Positions 11,518-23,540 of a stretch of 64,000 bases of DNA are shown piece by piece; within the stretch, counting starts at the first letter, position 1, and every line of letters begins with the position of its first letter. This DNA is from Arachnopeziza araneosa (Eukaryota; Ascomycota; Leotiomycetes; Helotiales; Arachnopezizaceae). A model generated the notes under the pieces. The model had not been told where the DNA came from and did no database searches. It saw only the letters and a list, made by a program, of their open reading frames with translations. The stretch is from the NCBI GenBank assembly GCA_003988855.1, contig QYAI01000144.1, positions 1 through 64,000 on the forward strand, read 5' to 3'. A program made the position numbers and the translations under genes.

Positions 11518-14382
11518 TCATTTATTATTCCCTAAAAGGCCATCGTCGCAATCGGGAAAATCCAAAAATCCAGCGTTCGAAAAAGACATGAATTCAAGAA
11601 ACTCGTTGCCTTGTTCACTATTCATCAGATTTGGTAACGCTCCATTTGTCGAGAGTTCTGGATTTTCATTTTGGACGGATTGGCAAGAACAAGCTTCCCG
11701 ACGACAGCTACAACTCTTTAAACTGCTGCTGTATCCAGAATCATGCGATAGCTGATCAGTGGCGCGCTCAAGTAGATGAAAATTTGAGGCTGTCGTCGTT
11801 ACTCCATCCCATTGCTCTAGTGTGGGAGCCTCTAAAATTGGAGCTAAAAACCCCAAACTGAACCGATCATCCATCTCCGAATGTCTTTGCAACGTACTCG
11901 GTGCGGAGGTTTGATTGAGACCAGCCGATTGGGATTCTAAGTTCTGATTATCTCTGACGGTCTCCGATCTCCGCCGATAGCCTCGAGAGATTGTTTCTTG
12001 GCAATCGCGTACAATATTGACCAAGCTCGCTATCAAACTTGCCTCGAGCGGCTGAGTCTCTCGAGAAACAGTCTCTTCGAGGTTTCGTCTAACAAGAGAA
12101 GGCAATTCCCTTCGGATATAGTTTTCATAATCTGCCAGTTCGCTAACATCAGGTGGAGATGACAAATCTTCTTGGATGAGTTCAAAGTCTATGCTTAATC
12201 AGTTTTCATTACCCAAAAATCAACTAGATGGGCGCAAACTCACAGGGCGAAGGGATATTTTCATCAGGGAAAATAATTCTATACATATTTTTCCATGTAT
12301 CTTCGTCGCTTTGAGTCGGGCGTGCTTTCTTCCTGGATCGCAGCCTTCTTTCTTGCTCGGCCGTGATTCCATCTGGCGGCTGTCCTGATTTGATTTCGCA
12401 TATCTCTGTAGCTGAAACGGTTATATGCAGGTCTAACTGCTGTTGGGTATCAAAATTCAGCCAGCATCTTTGACAAAACGGTTTTTTGCGATGTGATCGA
12501 TAAACATGCTCTCTATCATATCCGTCAGTATGTCGAGTTTTGACCATGGGTTTGAGTAAAATACTTTATCCGTGCGATAGTGGTCCACCCCGAAAGAGCA
12601 CAGCTGCGGTGTGTATACATATTATAGATGCGAGAATTGTGTTTTCTGAATGGACAAGCAAATCGCACGGTATTAACTCCAGTTGGTGGAAGGATAGACC
12701 GCCCAGGCGGGTTTTGCTTCCTCTCGTTTTTTTCATCGCCGCTCTCTTGTTCATCCCTCTTTCGCTTCTCTTTTCTGCTAGGTGTGGCTTGGCCACTAGA
12801 AGAAGAAATAGAAACCGTTGTATGTCTTGCGGCATCATCGCTTGAGGCTCCATCAGCGTCGACTAACGAGCCGCCAGAGCTTTCAGAATCTGTAAATAAG
12901 GCGTTACCAAAGATCACCCAAAACTCTTCCATCACCCGGTCCACTAAGCGTCGCTTCTCGCGATCCAAAATTGGCCGGCTGAATTTCTCCACATCTTCTG
13001 ATTCTCCACCGATGGTGCGAGATGCCTGCTGATAAAAGCTAGCTTGACTATCACTTTCGTCCGACTCGCCGATATCTGAATCTGTATTGCCAGTACAACT
13101 TGATCGATCCGAACTGTACTTGCCATCATCGTTGTCAATCTCGTATGTGGTACTTTCATTCGATGTGCCTAAGACTTGCTTTGATAATTCTAGGGAAAGT
13201 TTCTCAAATTCGAAGTTGACTTTAGCAGTCTTGTGGTGTGGATCATCAGCAGCGAGATCACCCAGTCCATCAACACTACCACTATTGTACTTTTTCTTAA
13301 AACTAGACTCACGGAGAAGCGGTTGTGGGGTATGTTGTTTCAACGACTGGTCAGAATCGTGATGTCCTACCCAAGATCGTTCAACAAGTATTTGGTCGTT
13401 TAGGCCGGAATTCTCGCTCGGGGGGGAAGAAGCCCAAATGTGCTTCTTCACAGATCTACTGAAATCTTTTTGTCTTTGGTGGTAAAAACATTCGAAACTT
13501 TCATCCTCTATTCGAGTTACGTCTTTCAATCCATCGGTCTCGTCGCCACCCAGTTCTGTCAATCGTTCTAGTACATTTGTTGTACGATTCACCAAATCCA
13601 GGATCTCTTCTCCTCCCTTAGACTTAACGGAATCGGGTTTCTTAGTACCGATATATTGGTCCGATGAAGTAGATTCTGTTAGGGAGGGACAATAATTAGA
13701 CGGTGCGTCTTCAAATCGAAGCAGAGAAGGGGTGGTTCTTGAGGTTGATATGCCTGTGGTTATGAAACTAGACTCCCTGCTGTCGTTTGAGATTCTCGAT
13801 ATTGTACTCGACGAAGATGCCATGGATGACAAGCTGAACAGGCTTGTTTCAGAATAGGTTGAATCTGCACTGGAGCTTCCGGAAGAGATGCTGGCTACCC
13901 GATCCCTTTGGCTCCATCTGCGATCGCGTCGCCTATTATATTCGCCCGCAGGTTGTCCATCAAAAATTCTATTCCGAGCAAATATACCCCCGCTCACCGA
14001 GGCATTCCTGCATATCATGAAAGCTTGCGTCGCGGCATTCTCCTGAGCTAGTCCACTTGTTTCGTATGGCAGGTCTGACTGGTACTTGCGGCCATTGACA
14101 AAGACTGAGCAAGTATAACCTGAGGAGGTCCTGTATATCTCATATGCAGGGTCCGTCCAGCAGCGACGACGACAAAGCGCTTCTACCTGTCAGTATCATT
14201 TCGAATACGAGTCCTCTCTAGCCTAAGATAGGTAGGTTATCGCTAGGAAGAGTGGGAAGAGCACCAACATTCGAGATAGACGGTGTAGAAGCCGCCCATT
14301 TCTTCAAGAAACTCTTGAATTGATCGATACAGAATTCCTTAGAGAGAGTATCGTTTGTTGGAGGGATCGATGAACAAGGTAC
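11518..14382 (-). CDS. dsRNA-binding-like plus C2H2 zinc-finger protein
   Basis: Exons 14382-14269, 14186-12565, 12512-12244 and 12188-11518 (about 891 aa; the first exon is incomplete at its 5' end). Near the N-terminus, before the ATG at 14018, the open frame encodes a segment very like a dsRNA-binding motif: YTCSVFVNGRKYQSD, then GLAQENAATQAFMICRN. A long Ser/Asp/Glu-rich, probably disordered region follows. A finger module spans the exon 2/3 junction: FACPFRKHNSRIY, CALSGW, TIARIKEHVYRSH, PFCQRCWLNF..LDLH. The tail is acidic and Ser-rich. Members of this finger family are uncharacterised fungal nuclear proteins, so an RNA- or DNA-binding regulatory role is inferred. The finger is present only if both 3' introns (52 and 55 bp) are spliced. 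It lies 1 kb from the metabolite-type cluster, but nothing shows that it regulates it. The first exon may be preceded by another one with the true ATG. Confidence 0.75.
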
Positions 14383-15433
14383 CTAAGCAGTACTTGCAAA
14401 GTGAGGCTATAGTGGTGAACTGAATGTTGACTATTTACAGCCCATGAACCCCAATGAGGTACATAGACTACCGAGCTTTCTTGAAATACTAATTCATTTA
14501 CTAAGTGTAGGTTTGAATGGTGGTGATGGTTAAAAGTGTGTCGGTAATTGAATGACCGAGCTGACGGTGAGGAACTCGCAATTGCGCAAAAGTTTCTAGA
14601 TCACGTGAATGATGAACGCAACCTGCCTCAGGTAGGTGCAGAGAAGCATATCGACATGTTTGTGCGAGAGGCCAGACTCAGACAGTTACCTGCGCACGGT
14701 CATCTTTTATCACGCATTTTTCCAACAAGTTGCATATTCTAGAGGAGTCTAGTATGACCGCTTAACAAAAGCAAGAGCATCGCGGTTTGATCGTATCCAT
14801 GTCGCAGTGCTTCAGTCCGCGGGCTGAGATCACTCATAATATACTGCACTGATAGATCAAATAGCAACGAGGCAACATGGACAGTCACCGTGTGACTAGC
14901 CAGAGCTATTCAATATTATATTTATATTCAAATAAGTGATCCCACCAGTGTTTACATCCGTCATTTCCTCATCCCCCCGGATAGGGGAATCACGTGATAT
15001 GGACATGCTATTTGATTTGGGTTACCTGAGTAGATTCAGAGTGGCAGGGAGCTCGTCACAACAAAGGGTTCTAGTTAGGCTTACTATAATCAAGTGTTAA
15101 TATCTCGTAGTATATAAGATGCTTAGCTATTCTGACTATTAGTATTTCCAGAAGTGAATGATTTACTTGCACGGGAATTTGAGGTTGAGGATAATTGTAA
15201 CTAGAAGTGTTGTATTATCATTGATAACTATACTCTTGCTGTTAGGTTACAGATGTGCTTGTGGATTTTCCAGTGTCATGGTCATCAATTATTAGGGGAG
15301 CAGAGCCACAAAGAATTAGGCTATCTCACCTGCAATAACTGAATGAGGTAGCATTGCCATGTGTAGTCATCAACATTATCATTTATAGTTTTCTCTTCCT
15401 AGTTTTGTCGGGAGACCATGGCATGTTTGGTAT
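14383..15433. other. Intergenic region
   Basis: May contain the missing first exon of the finger gene at its left end. Palindromic TCACGTGA sites lie near 14602 and 14991. No other gene seen. Confidence 0.5.
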
Positions 15434-17620
15434 TCATGGTGCAATCTCTCCGGGCTCTAGTTTTGCAAAGTATTCTTGAATACTCTCATAATCCTCCACA
15501 TCAACCACGGCTCCGATGTAACCGTCAGGCCTCACAACCACAGTGCAGCCTTTCTCCCTGTCAATCTCAAGTCTCTCGTATACCATCCCGTGTCCCTCAT
15601 GAGCACTTTCTACATCTGCGTACACGCGCGAGTAATCCCATCCCCAACTCTCGTTCCAGGGCCGGAACACCTCGTGAAGGTCCAGCAGCTCCACTTTATC
15701 TCTTGCAGCACAATGCACAACTAGTGCCTCTACCATTTCCTGAGGGTTGCTAGCGGTAAGTTTGCCGAGACCAGCTTCGTGGTCACCAAGCCAGGACCCA
15801 ACATTCTGGAGTCGAGCAAGCCGAGCGCCCTGTGCCAGGTCGCCGGCAAAAATGATGATTCTGAAGGCACCGTTGGCATGAAGTCTTGGATGAATTCGTG
15901 TCGTGACACCATCAGCCTGGCAGACGACTTGGAAGTCAGGCAGGCGCTTTCCTGGGACTATATCTGCCTTCAACAAGCTCGGTCCTACGTGCTCTGTGGA
16001 TCCTTGAACCTGAATGATGGGTGAGACGGGATAGCGGATTGAGAGGCCCGTCGTGAACTTCATTGCTCTCAGAAACTCGCTGTCAAATGTTGTTGAAGGT
16101 GTGGAGAAGAGCTTCAGGTACCCACGGTCGAAAGAGATGAGATCTTGTGCCACCGGCCGTCGCTCACTCTCATAGGTCGACAGAATAGACGGCGATAAAT
16201 GACCGTCGAGCACAAGACGAAGTTTCCAGCCAAGATTGAAGGCATCTTGGATGCTCGTATTCATGCCTTGGCCCGCTTTGGGGGAATGGGTGTCTGCATC
16301 AAGTCAGTTCGTCTTGTCGGGGATTTACAATAAAAAAGCTGAGCAGAAACATACGAACAGCATCGCCAACGAGGAATACACGATTCTTAACCGAGAACCG
16401 ATCGCCAACGCGCTGACCAACACGATAGGCAGACCACCATGAACAAGACCCGACCTCAAGCTTGTAGGGGGCAATGATCTTGCGTGCTGCATCCATAATT
16501 CGCTCAAAGGTCAAATTCTTCGGGCTGGAAAGAACGCTACCACTCTCGACCGGGATGTACATACGAACTTCTCTATTCGGACGAGGTACGAGGAGGATGG
16601 TCCCCGTGGAAGCTCGCAGGTAGCATACCTTTCTGATGTCTGGGAAATTGGTCTTGGGAACTATGTCCACGACGCCTATTGATCATGAGCGCCGCCAACC
16701 ACCATCTTCCGCAGTAACGAACCGAAAACAGAGTCTGTCAAGTCACCCTCTAGCTTTACGCCTAACTGGCCACGAGTCCAGCTGTGAGCGCCGTCGCAGC
16801 CCACCACAAACTTTGCATGGATTTCTTCGGCGTGAATGCGGTTATTTGAGCCCTGAGAAAGTTAGTAGGGCAAATCTACTAGCTCATGTATCATCACATT
16901 TAATGGCACTCCATTTCTACTTACGTCATCTGCTATTGTTGTCGCGGTCATGGTCACAGGATATTCGTTCTGGTCGGGGAGCTTGCTTTCCTCGATTTTA
17001 ATGCTGGTGGGTATCTTTTCGAACTCGACTTTGATGTTGGCACTGGATAATAGATTTTGGAACATGTGATATTCAACGCGTGCTGAATCCAATCATGAGC
17101 AAGCCTGATACCGACAGCAATAAATCTCATCATGAATCTAAAGCATATATACGGCAGAAGTAGAGTGGCGTACCTACATTGCTGGAGCAAAGTTTCTCTT
17201 GGCTTCCCGAGCTCGGGGACCCGATCTTGCATGACCTGCTCTCTTTTGATCTCCGTGCCAATTATGACACCATCATCTGCCTTTTCCGCCCCCCAGATCA
17301 CAATCTCTTCTAGCCTCCACGCTTCTGCCCATATCTGATGCCCAATACCAAATGACTCAAAGATCTCGACCGTTGTGCTTTTTAATCCTTCAGCTTGTCC
17401 TCGAGGATTCAAGCCAGATTTTTTCTCGAGAAGGCGCACGCGGATATTGGAGGAACGGAACCAATTAGCCAGCGCCAGTCTAAAGATATCAACTGTCAGC
17501 AGTGTAAATATGGAGTCAAGATGGAGCCCTGAATGCTAGTAATTCTTGGGCGTATACTTACCCAGCAGGTCCAGCCCCAATGACCAGAACGTCCACACGA
17601 GAGGAGACGGATGAAACCAT
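15434..17620 (-). CDS. FAD-dependent monooxygenase, phenol hydroxylase type
   Basis: Six exons: 17620-17562, 17479-17178, 17082-16925, 16852-16723, 16675-16355 and 16293-15434; all junctions keep phase, giving 609 aa, the normal size for phenol 2-monooxygenase-like enzymes. FAD-binding fingerprints are intact: the GxGxxG Rossmann motif VLVIGAGPAG at residue 11-20, the DG motif GCDGAHSWTR in the middle and GDAVHTHSPKAGQGMN near residue 320. The last 200 residues (from about VQGSTEHVGPSLLKADIVPG) match the thioredoxin-like C-terminal domain of phenol hydroxylases. It should ortho-hydroxylate a phenolic ring using NADPH and O2, probably in the cytosol. It opens the set of five metabolism genes running to 28521 and would supply a catechol for the O-methyltransferase and laccase at the other end. 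Substrate unknown. Confidence 0.9.
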
Positions 17621-18980
17621 TTGAGAGAATCAGTAGAGAATTGATTGAATATCGCTGATTGTCACTCCTTACCTAGGTACTGTGAGAGTCTCAGAGGCTA
17701 GGTACGATTCATGGGTAACCTGGAGTACTGTACAAATTGATCGTCCAGATCGTCTCCCCATTTATTAATGCAGTGGCGCTTCATGCATCAAGACTTAGCC
17801 ACTGTGGTAGTTTAATGTATAAAAGTACGAAGATCTCCTAATGTCTCATGCTTATGCTACAACGTGAAATTTTTTAATTGTACCGTATGCTTCCGAGCTC
17901 ATGTGCGCTTTGTTGGCACGCGGGGCAGTTTACCTTAGCCACATTAGGTGACTTGTCAATGGTGGCTTGTTGATCCCAGTAGGTGCGAAATCGATGCGGC
18001 CACATTTCGTGATCGACACTAGCCAAGTCCAAGCTGCAATAACCCAGTAGAGGTGTAAAACGGCTAATCAAAACTTTACATGTAGGGTCGTTGAAACTCT
18101 AACATCTATTGTACTACTTTTTATTAAATTTGGGAGAGTTGTAATGGTTTTATTTAAACCTCGATTTTGCGGTTTTTGACTACCGTCAGTCATGAAATCA
18201 AGTCGTCTCGAATACTTCAAGCTCATCGTACTTACAGGGCAACAGGCTCGCGGCATTAGATCATCTTTGCCAAGAAAGTGTACATGAACTTGCGGGTATT
18301 CTGACCAAGCTTTCTTTCAGATGGGTGTGCGGGAAGAATTACCAACGCATTAGCCAAGGCGCATCGAGCAGTGTAAGGCTGGCTGAGGATTCCTGTGGGA
18401 CTTGCTGTAGTCTTCTGTGATCTGGGTGGCGGGACAATTGTTCCCGTCAGCCAAGCCAATGAAGAGCAAAGCTGAACCCACGACTTGTTGCGGGGGTATT
18501 TTGAAGCGAGCAAGATCAGCGGCTGGCGGAGTTAATGTCCTGAGTTACACGGGGCGGGAATAAGCCACCGATCTCAGAACCCTCGAAAGTCACTTGTCAG
18601 TCTCGAACTTTGCTGTAACTGTGTATCAGACATTTATCCACATGACCAATATTGTTCTATTATCAGTTATCTGTCAACAGTAGGGATAATAGATGCTGCA
18701 CGAGATTTTACATTCTCTAAATTGGAGACTCTGTGTCAAAAATTGGGGTGGTTGACAATAAGATGGCCGGGGTGTAAGAAATAAAACATAGAGAGGGAGT
18801 TTAATATTGAATTTCTGTCTATGTCTATACCCCCTACTGGGATGAGCATGCTTAACGCCTCGATAATTCTCAGTGTTCAGAAGGCAGTGCTTAACTCCTC
18901 GACAGCTCTCAAAGTAGAGGAGACTCTTAATTTTCAACAGGCTGCAGCCAGTAGATACCTAAATCATTCTCAATTGGCTT
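17621..18980. other. Intergenic region within the cluster
   Basis: Holds the promoter of the monooxygenase on the left and the 3' flank of the methyltransferase on the right. Short frames at 18256-18513 (both strands) show no family. No binding site for a pathway regulator could be named. Confidence 0.5.
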
Positions 18981-20162
18981 CTACAAGGTATTGTCGGAAA
19001 ACTCACTGTAGTCAACTTCCTTACTTTTCCATGACTCGGCAATTTGTAAGTTTTGGCCAGCACAAATGCTACTGACCTCTTCTGGCGACCATTTGGAACT
19101 GCCCAACATATACACCCTTTCTCCACGCATGACGAAAATCTCGACATCTCCAATGGTGCATGTCATTGATTTTGCTGCAGTGAGGTGGTTCTCATACCTG
19201 AGATTCTCAGGATTCCATCTCCCCTCAACTCTCCAATTGTCATCATCAAGAAGTTCGTCTGCCTCGGAGCCGACATGCCTCCGGCCTGCTTCTAAACCGT
19301 ACTTTACCCATCTTCGTGACTCCCCACCTGGCGTATCATAGGCGCACTCGACCATGGGTTCATCTTTGCATCCGTCGATCCCAAGGATGAAACCAGCGAG
19401 GTTATGACTCTCTTGTGGCCACATGAAAGATCTAAGCAGCTTCCCAGCCTCTTCCAGCTCACAATTTGCGATGCTGTTGCCCAGCCAGAGTATCATCTTG
19501 CGCTTGCTTCTTACTTCGACCGTAGTTGACAGCCATCTGGCACCGTCCTCATAGGTCCCCAGCAACCCCCGTACTTGGATATTCTGAAGATTTGCCCGAG
19601 CTTTCAGCCCCAAAATCGAAGCCTGGAGCTCGGTTTGATCTACGTCCAAGGCATAATAAGTCAACGGGATTCCTAGAGCGTCGAGGGCGCGCAGCAAGAG
19701 TGTTGTCTTTTGTAAATTGCCTGCACCAAGCTCCACAATGATTTCCGTGCCGGTGGAAGCAATCTTCTTGGCGATGTCATGGTTTTGCTGAATCAAGAGT
19801 TCGTTTTCTACACGATAGGGATAGTAGTGTCTGGTCGCGAGAATATCTGCATAGAGATTCTGTCCTTTAGTATCCCAGAGCAGCAACGAAGGTAGGTATT
19901 TTGCGCCAAACGGTTGGCAGAGCCCTTCGATACATTGTGCGTGCAGGTCTTTCGGAGAAGATCCATTACTCCGTATGTCAAATATGCACGGATCTAAAGC
20001 CGGTAGAGTCTTTAATACTGATGTGAAAAGGGATTGGGTCTTCTTCACCAACGGCGACTCGATTTGTGAAATGCTGAAATTGAAGAGGGTGGACATAACT
20101 GCTGCCATCTTGCTGGTGGAAGAATCAGACTGACATGACTGGCTGTCATCTAGCACCTTCAT
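18981..20162 (-). CDS. EgtD-family SAM-dependent amino-acid N-methyltransferase
   Basis: Single exon, 393 aa, ATG at 20162. It matches the histidine-specific methyltransferase family (Methyltransf_33) that includes bacterial EgtD, the N-terminal part of fungal Egt1, tryptophan methyltransferase TrpM and the ergot enzyme EasF/FgaMT. Visible blocks are DIRSNG, LPSLLLWDTKGQNLY, HYYPYRVENELL, the SAM motif IIVELGAGNLQKTTLLL, YYALDVDQTEL, GLLGTYEDGARWL, LWLGNSIANCE and GIDGCKDE. The formylglycine-type sulfoxide synthase domains of Egt1 are absent, so this is a stand-alone methyltransferase. In the C-terminal substrate loop (GERVYMLGSSKWSP) a Leu stands where EgtD has the Glu that contacts the histidine imidazole, while the following Ser is kept. 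The likely reaction is therefore N-methylation of an aromatic or modified amino acid rather than hercynine formation. The MFS gene is divergently transcribed 1.1 kb away. Confidence 0.85.
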   Translation of the reverse strand: MKVLDDSQSCQSDSSTSKMAAVMSTLFNFSISQIESPLVKKTQSLFTSVLKTLPALDPCIFDIRSNGSSPKDLHAQCIEGLCQPFGAKYLPSLLLWDTKGQNLYADILATRHYYPYRVENELLIQQNHDIAKKIASTGTEIIVELGAGNLQKTTLLLRALDALGIPLTYYALDVDQTELQASILGLKARANLQNIQVRGLLGTYEDGARWLSTTVEVRSKRKMILWLGNSIANCELEEAGKLLRSFMWPQESHNLAGFILGIDGCKDEPMVECAYDTPGGESRRWVKYGLEAGRRHVGSEADELLDDDNWRVEGRWNPENLRYENHLTAAKSMTCTIGDVEIFVMRGERVYMLGSSKWSPEEVSSICAGQNLQIAESWKSKEVDYSEFSDNTL

Positions 20163-21290
20163 ATATAATCTAGATTGAGGATTTGTACACTGTACCCGAC
20201 ATAGGTAGCTATGATGCCTTCAACACCTCTCGATCAGCCATTGCCGTTCCTGCGGGAGCCCCCTACTGTCGAGTTTTGATGAAACTAGAAAGCGCCGTCT
20301 CCCCCACCAAATCACCGGGGATGGCGCATTGGCGGGTACTGTTTTCTCTGAATGAGACTCCAAAGAAGAAGCAATTGCATGAGAATTCTGCATGACTACC
20401 TGACGTATTGCGTGCTGGTCTGACATGCCTTGCCAATGGCGAGAAGCGTGAACGTGATGCTTTGGGAGGTGAGACGCGCCATGAAGATATGCATGTCGAC
20501 TTACTCGTTCTCGCGAGGCGTAAATCTGGGATAGGAGAGGAGATTTAGCCGACCTGAAAGCGCAGGATATCGGGTGGAAATAGCCCTGTCTTGGAAAAAG
20601 AAGGGTTTACGCTGGGCCAATAGGGGTTCGCAGGGCGGTGAGATTCAACCTGCAGCATGTACAGAGTACCTGTGTGATGATTCTCGGTCTCGAATCCCTC
20701 TCGGTGCGTCGTGGGTGCAGTGATCGCCCCAGGGATTGCTCATCTTGACCCTCGGCCCGTGCCTCATCGTGGGCGATCTTGCATTTGTCTCATCCGGGGA
20801 ATAGCTCCGGTCCTTCACCAAAGATTCTGGGCTTTATCGGGTTGCTATTCGCCTTGCGGTATTACAGTGTACTCCCTGGCTCATACGTAGCGAAATCTAT
20901 TTTTAAAAATCAAATATAGTATTGAGAAAGAAAAACAAACATATCTAGTTGCTGAGAAAATCCCTGAAAAGTGGCTTTTCGCTACACTGTCCTGACAGTC
21001 TCTCGCTGTAGGCTACTTAGCGGTGGCTGGCGGAAACGTCTGAGACAAATGACTGACGAGATGACATGATCGCCGTCCACCCTCTCAGCCATTTCACTCG
21101 GCAATGATCCTAATCGGATCGAATTGTTTGGAGTGACGTATACACTAGTCAGGGACGTGAGGAGAAAGTTTCGCCGTCCTAAATCTCTCCTGCTGTGTCT
21201 GCATCATTCCATGCCGAGTCTTCACCAGGCGCTTTCTTGTTGCCAAACCCGCTACTTAGAGGAGTGCTTTGCATCTTCGCTGCATTCAAC
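20163..21290. other. Divergent promoter region, methyltransferase and MFS
   Basis: Separates the minus-strand methyltransferase from the plus-strand transporter, so it should carry both promoters. A TATATAA-like string sits at 20161-20168, directly at the methyltransferase start and too close to be its TATA box. No coding feature is supported. Confidence 0.5.
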
Positions 21291-23540
21291 ATGCTGCAGC
21301 AACCCCCAGTAGATATACCTGACGAGCATTCTCGACTTCTACAAGGCGATGCGAAAGCCATTTCGGGTCACGGTACCTTCCACGACCAAGATATTCCCGA
21401 GTTAGCAAAATCTTTGCCTACGAACAACGATTCCAATTCCCAGGTCGAATGGACGGGGAGTTTGGTCATGTTGCTAAGTCAGCTACAACCGTGTTGCAGC
21501 GAGTGTCCCTATTGACATGTAGATAGGCGTTTTCCTCGTGAATACAGACAGTTCAATCGTCTTGGCATTATTTCGAAACATCGCATCCGACTTCAACTCC
21601 CTAGGCTCTGCAAGCTGGGTGGTCAATAGCTATGTCATTGGCATGATTATTGCCCAGCCGTTGGTACGAGGACATCTCTGCCGTCATGTTCGGCCGCTTT
21701 TGTTACCGGCATCAAATGTTGACCGTGAATATAGTATGGAAAGTTGAGCGACATCTATGGGCAGAAGCCGCTTCTACTACTTGCATACTGCTGCTGTATT
21801 CTAGGCGGGCTACTCGCGTGAGTAGTATTGAAGGATACCTTTCATCCTCGCAAGATGCGCAAACTAACGGCGAGCAGCGGTATCGGTTCCTCGTTCTACG
21901 GTGTTTTGGCTGGCAGGGTACTGGCAGGCATCGGCGGCGCTGGCATAGCCGTCCTAATCTCAACATTGATCGTGGGTAGGTCATACCTTATCTGCAGCAG
22001 CTGTCCGAGATTTTTGACAGTTCACTTGACTTAGACCTTGCGCCGAAGAGAGATATTGCAGTGTGGAGAAGCTTTGTCTATGCAGTCAATCATACCGGCC
22101 GAGCTCTTGGTCCGTCGCTGGGGGGCATCATCTCGGATACCATAAATTGGCGATGGTAGTAGTCCCTTGGCCATTTTGAAGTCTTTTTTTCTAATGACTT
22201 CTAGGGCTTTGCTTTATTCTGCTCCATTGAATCTCCTGAGTCTTATCTATATCTCGCGCAAAATTTCGCTTCCTTCGCCACAGCAGCATTCCCATACCAG
22301 AGCTGAGGCAGGAACATCTCCACACTCGAAGCTTAGAAGAATTGATTTCTCTGGTGCTATAACGCTCGGGCTCGCCAATTGTTCCTTGTTACTCTTTCTC
22401 GACCAAGCTCAGAAAGGACTGGATATCCTCAACAACCAGCGTGCGCTGATTTTCGCCGGGATATGGATCGTATTTATCATGAGCTTCATAGCTATTGAGG
22501 CTGCATGGGCTCGAGAGCCTATCCTACCGCTACAGTTATTAAGCAGACGTGATGTCTTCTCTTCATACGCAATCCAGTTCCTACAGACTGCAGCGCAAAT
22601 GGCCGTAATTACACCCCTAGTATTGCTCGAGTATGTAGTCTCTGACCATATTCACTTAGTTTTATACTTCGGTTCCTCTGTACTTCCGCATCACCCGAGG
22701 AGACTCGGATACTTCAATTTCCATGCGACTGCTGATAATTACCCTGGGTACTGTTATAGGTGGATTAGCCAGTGGCTTTGTTATCAGAACGTAGGTCTTT
22801 TCCAATATCTGTTGACAGAAACTGACTTTCCAATAGAACTGGACTATATCGGCTCCCGATTTGGATATCTCTCAGTGTATCAAACGCTAGTCTCCTGGCA
22901 ATCTTCATAAGATGGCATGGCCACACTGGCTGGCTTGAGAGCCTTTATGGATTTCCAGTTGGATTGGGATTTGGGGTTTCATTGTCCGCAGCTTTCATCG
23001 GCCTCACGACTAGATTGAAGTCGTCCGAAGTCGCTGTCTCTACTGGTGGTTTCTATTTGAGTCTGAACCTTGGAAGCCTCTTTGGGGTAAGCATTGCATC
23101 CATGCTAATTGTAGTATTCGTGGAGCGGAATTTGCTTGATAGTCTCAAAGATGTGCCTGATGGGCAAGATGTAAGTCCCAAGCTTTCACACAAATAATAA
23201 CTTAACACCTCCTCTATTGTGGTATTTGCTGATATCCTCTTAGATACTGCGAGACGTTTTGTCGAACTTAGGCAACATTGATCGACTTTCAGGTAGAGTC
23301 AAAGATCTAGTAGTTCAAGCTTATACAGACAGTTTGACACATGTGTGGGGTGTGTGGTCTCCAATGAATAGGATGGAATATTACTAAAGTGATATAGTCT
23401 ACGCTCTGATTTGCGGGTGCATGGCGCTCGTTGCAAGTTTGGTGATGCACCAGGAGGAAGTCCAGGATACGAGGACCAGCGAGCTCAGTAATAAGCTGCG
23501 AAAGCTTCGACAGCACATAGCTGCCTCGTGGAAGCTCTAA
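21291..23540 (+). CDS. MFS transporter, DHA/drug-H+ antiporter type
   Basis: Ten exons rebuilt: 21291-21443, 21523-21663, 21735-21817, 21878-21975, 22035-22155, 22205-22619, 22660-22790, 22837-23170, 23244-23349 and 23398-23540. All phases close and give 574 aa, so the gene is intact although its frame looks shattered. Features include a hydrophilic N-terminus, helix 1 with FLVNTDSSIVLAL, the loop-2/3 signature YGKLSDIYGQKPLLL, helix 4-5 with GVLAGRVLAGIGGAGIAV and GRALGPSLGGIISD, and a basic cytoplasmic tail after the last helix. Such 14-helix exporters in secondary-metabolite clusters usually expel the product or a toxic intermediate across the plasma membrane. The first donor (GTCGAA) is unusual, so the end of exon 1 is the least certain junction. 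Confidence 0.85.

Noticed and set aside
12540..13362. Plus-strand frames opposite the zinc-finger gene
   Set aside because: Shadows of the minus-strand gene, with no start or motif support.
21195..23540. MFS locus as a pseudogene because of many short frames
   Set aside because: Ten exons join in phase at canonical sites to a complete 574-residue transporter.
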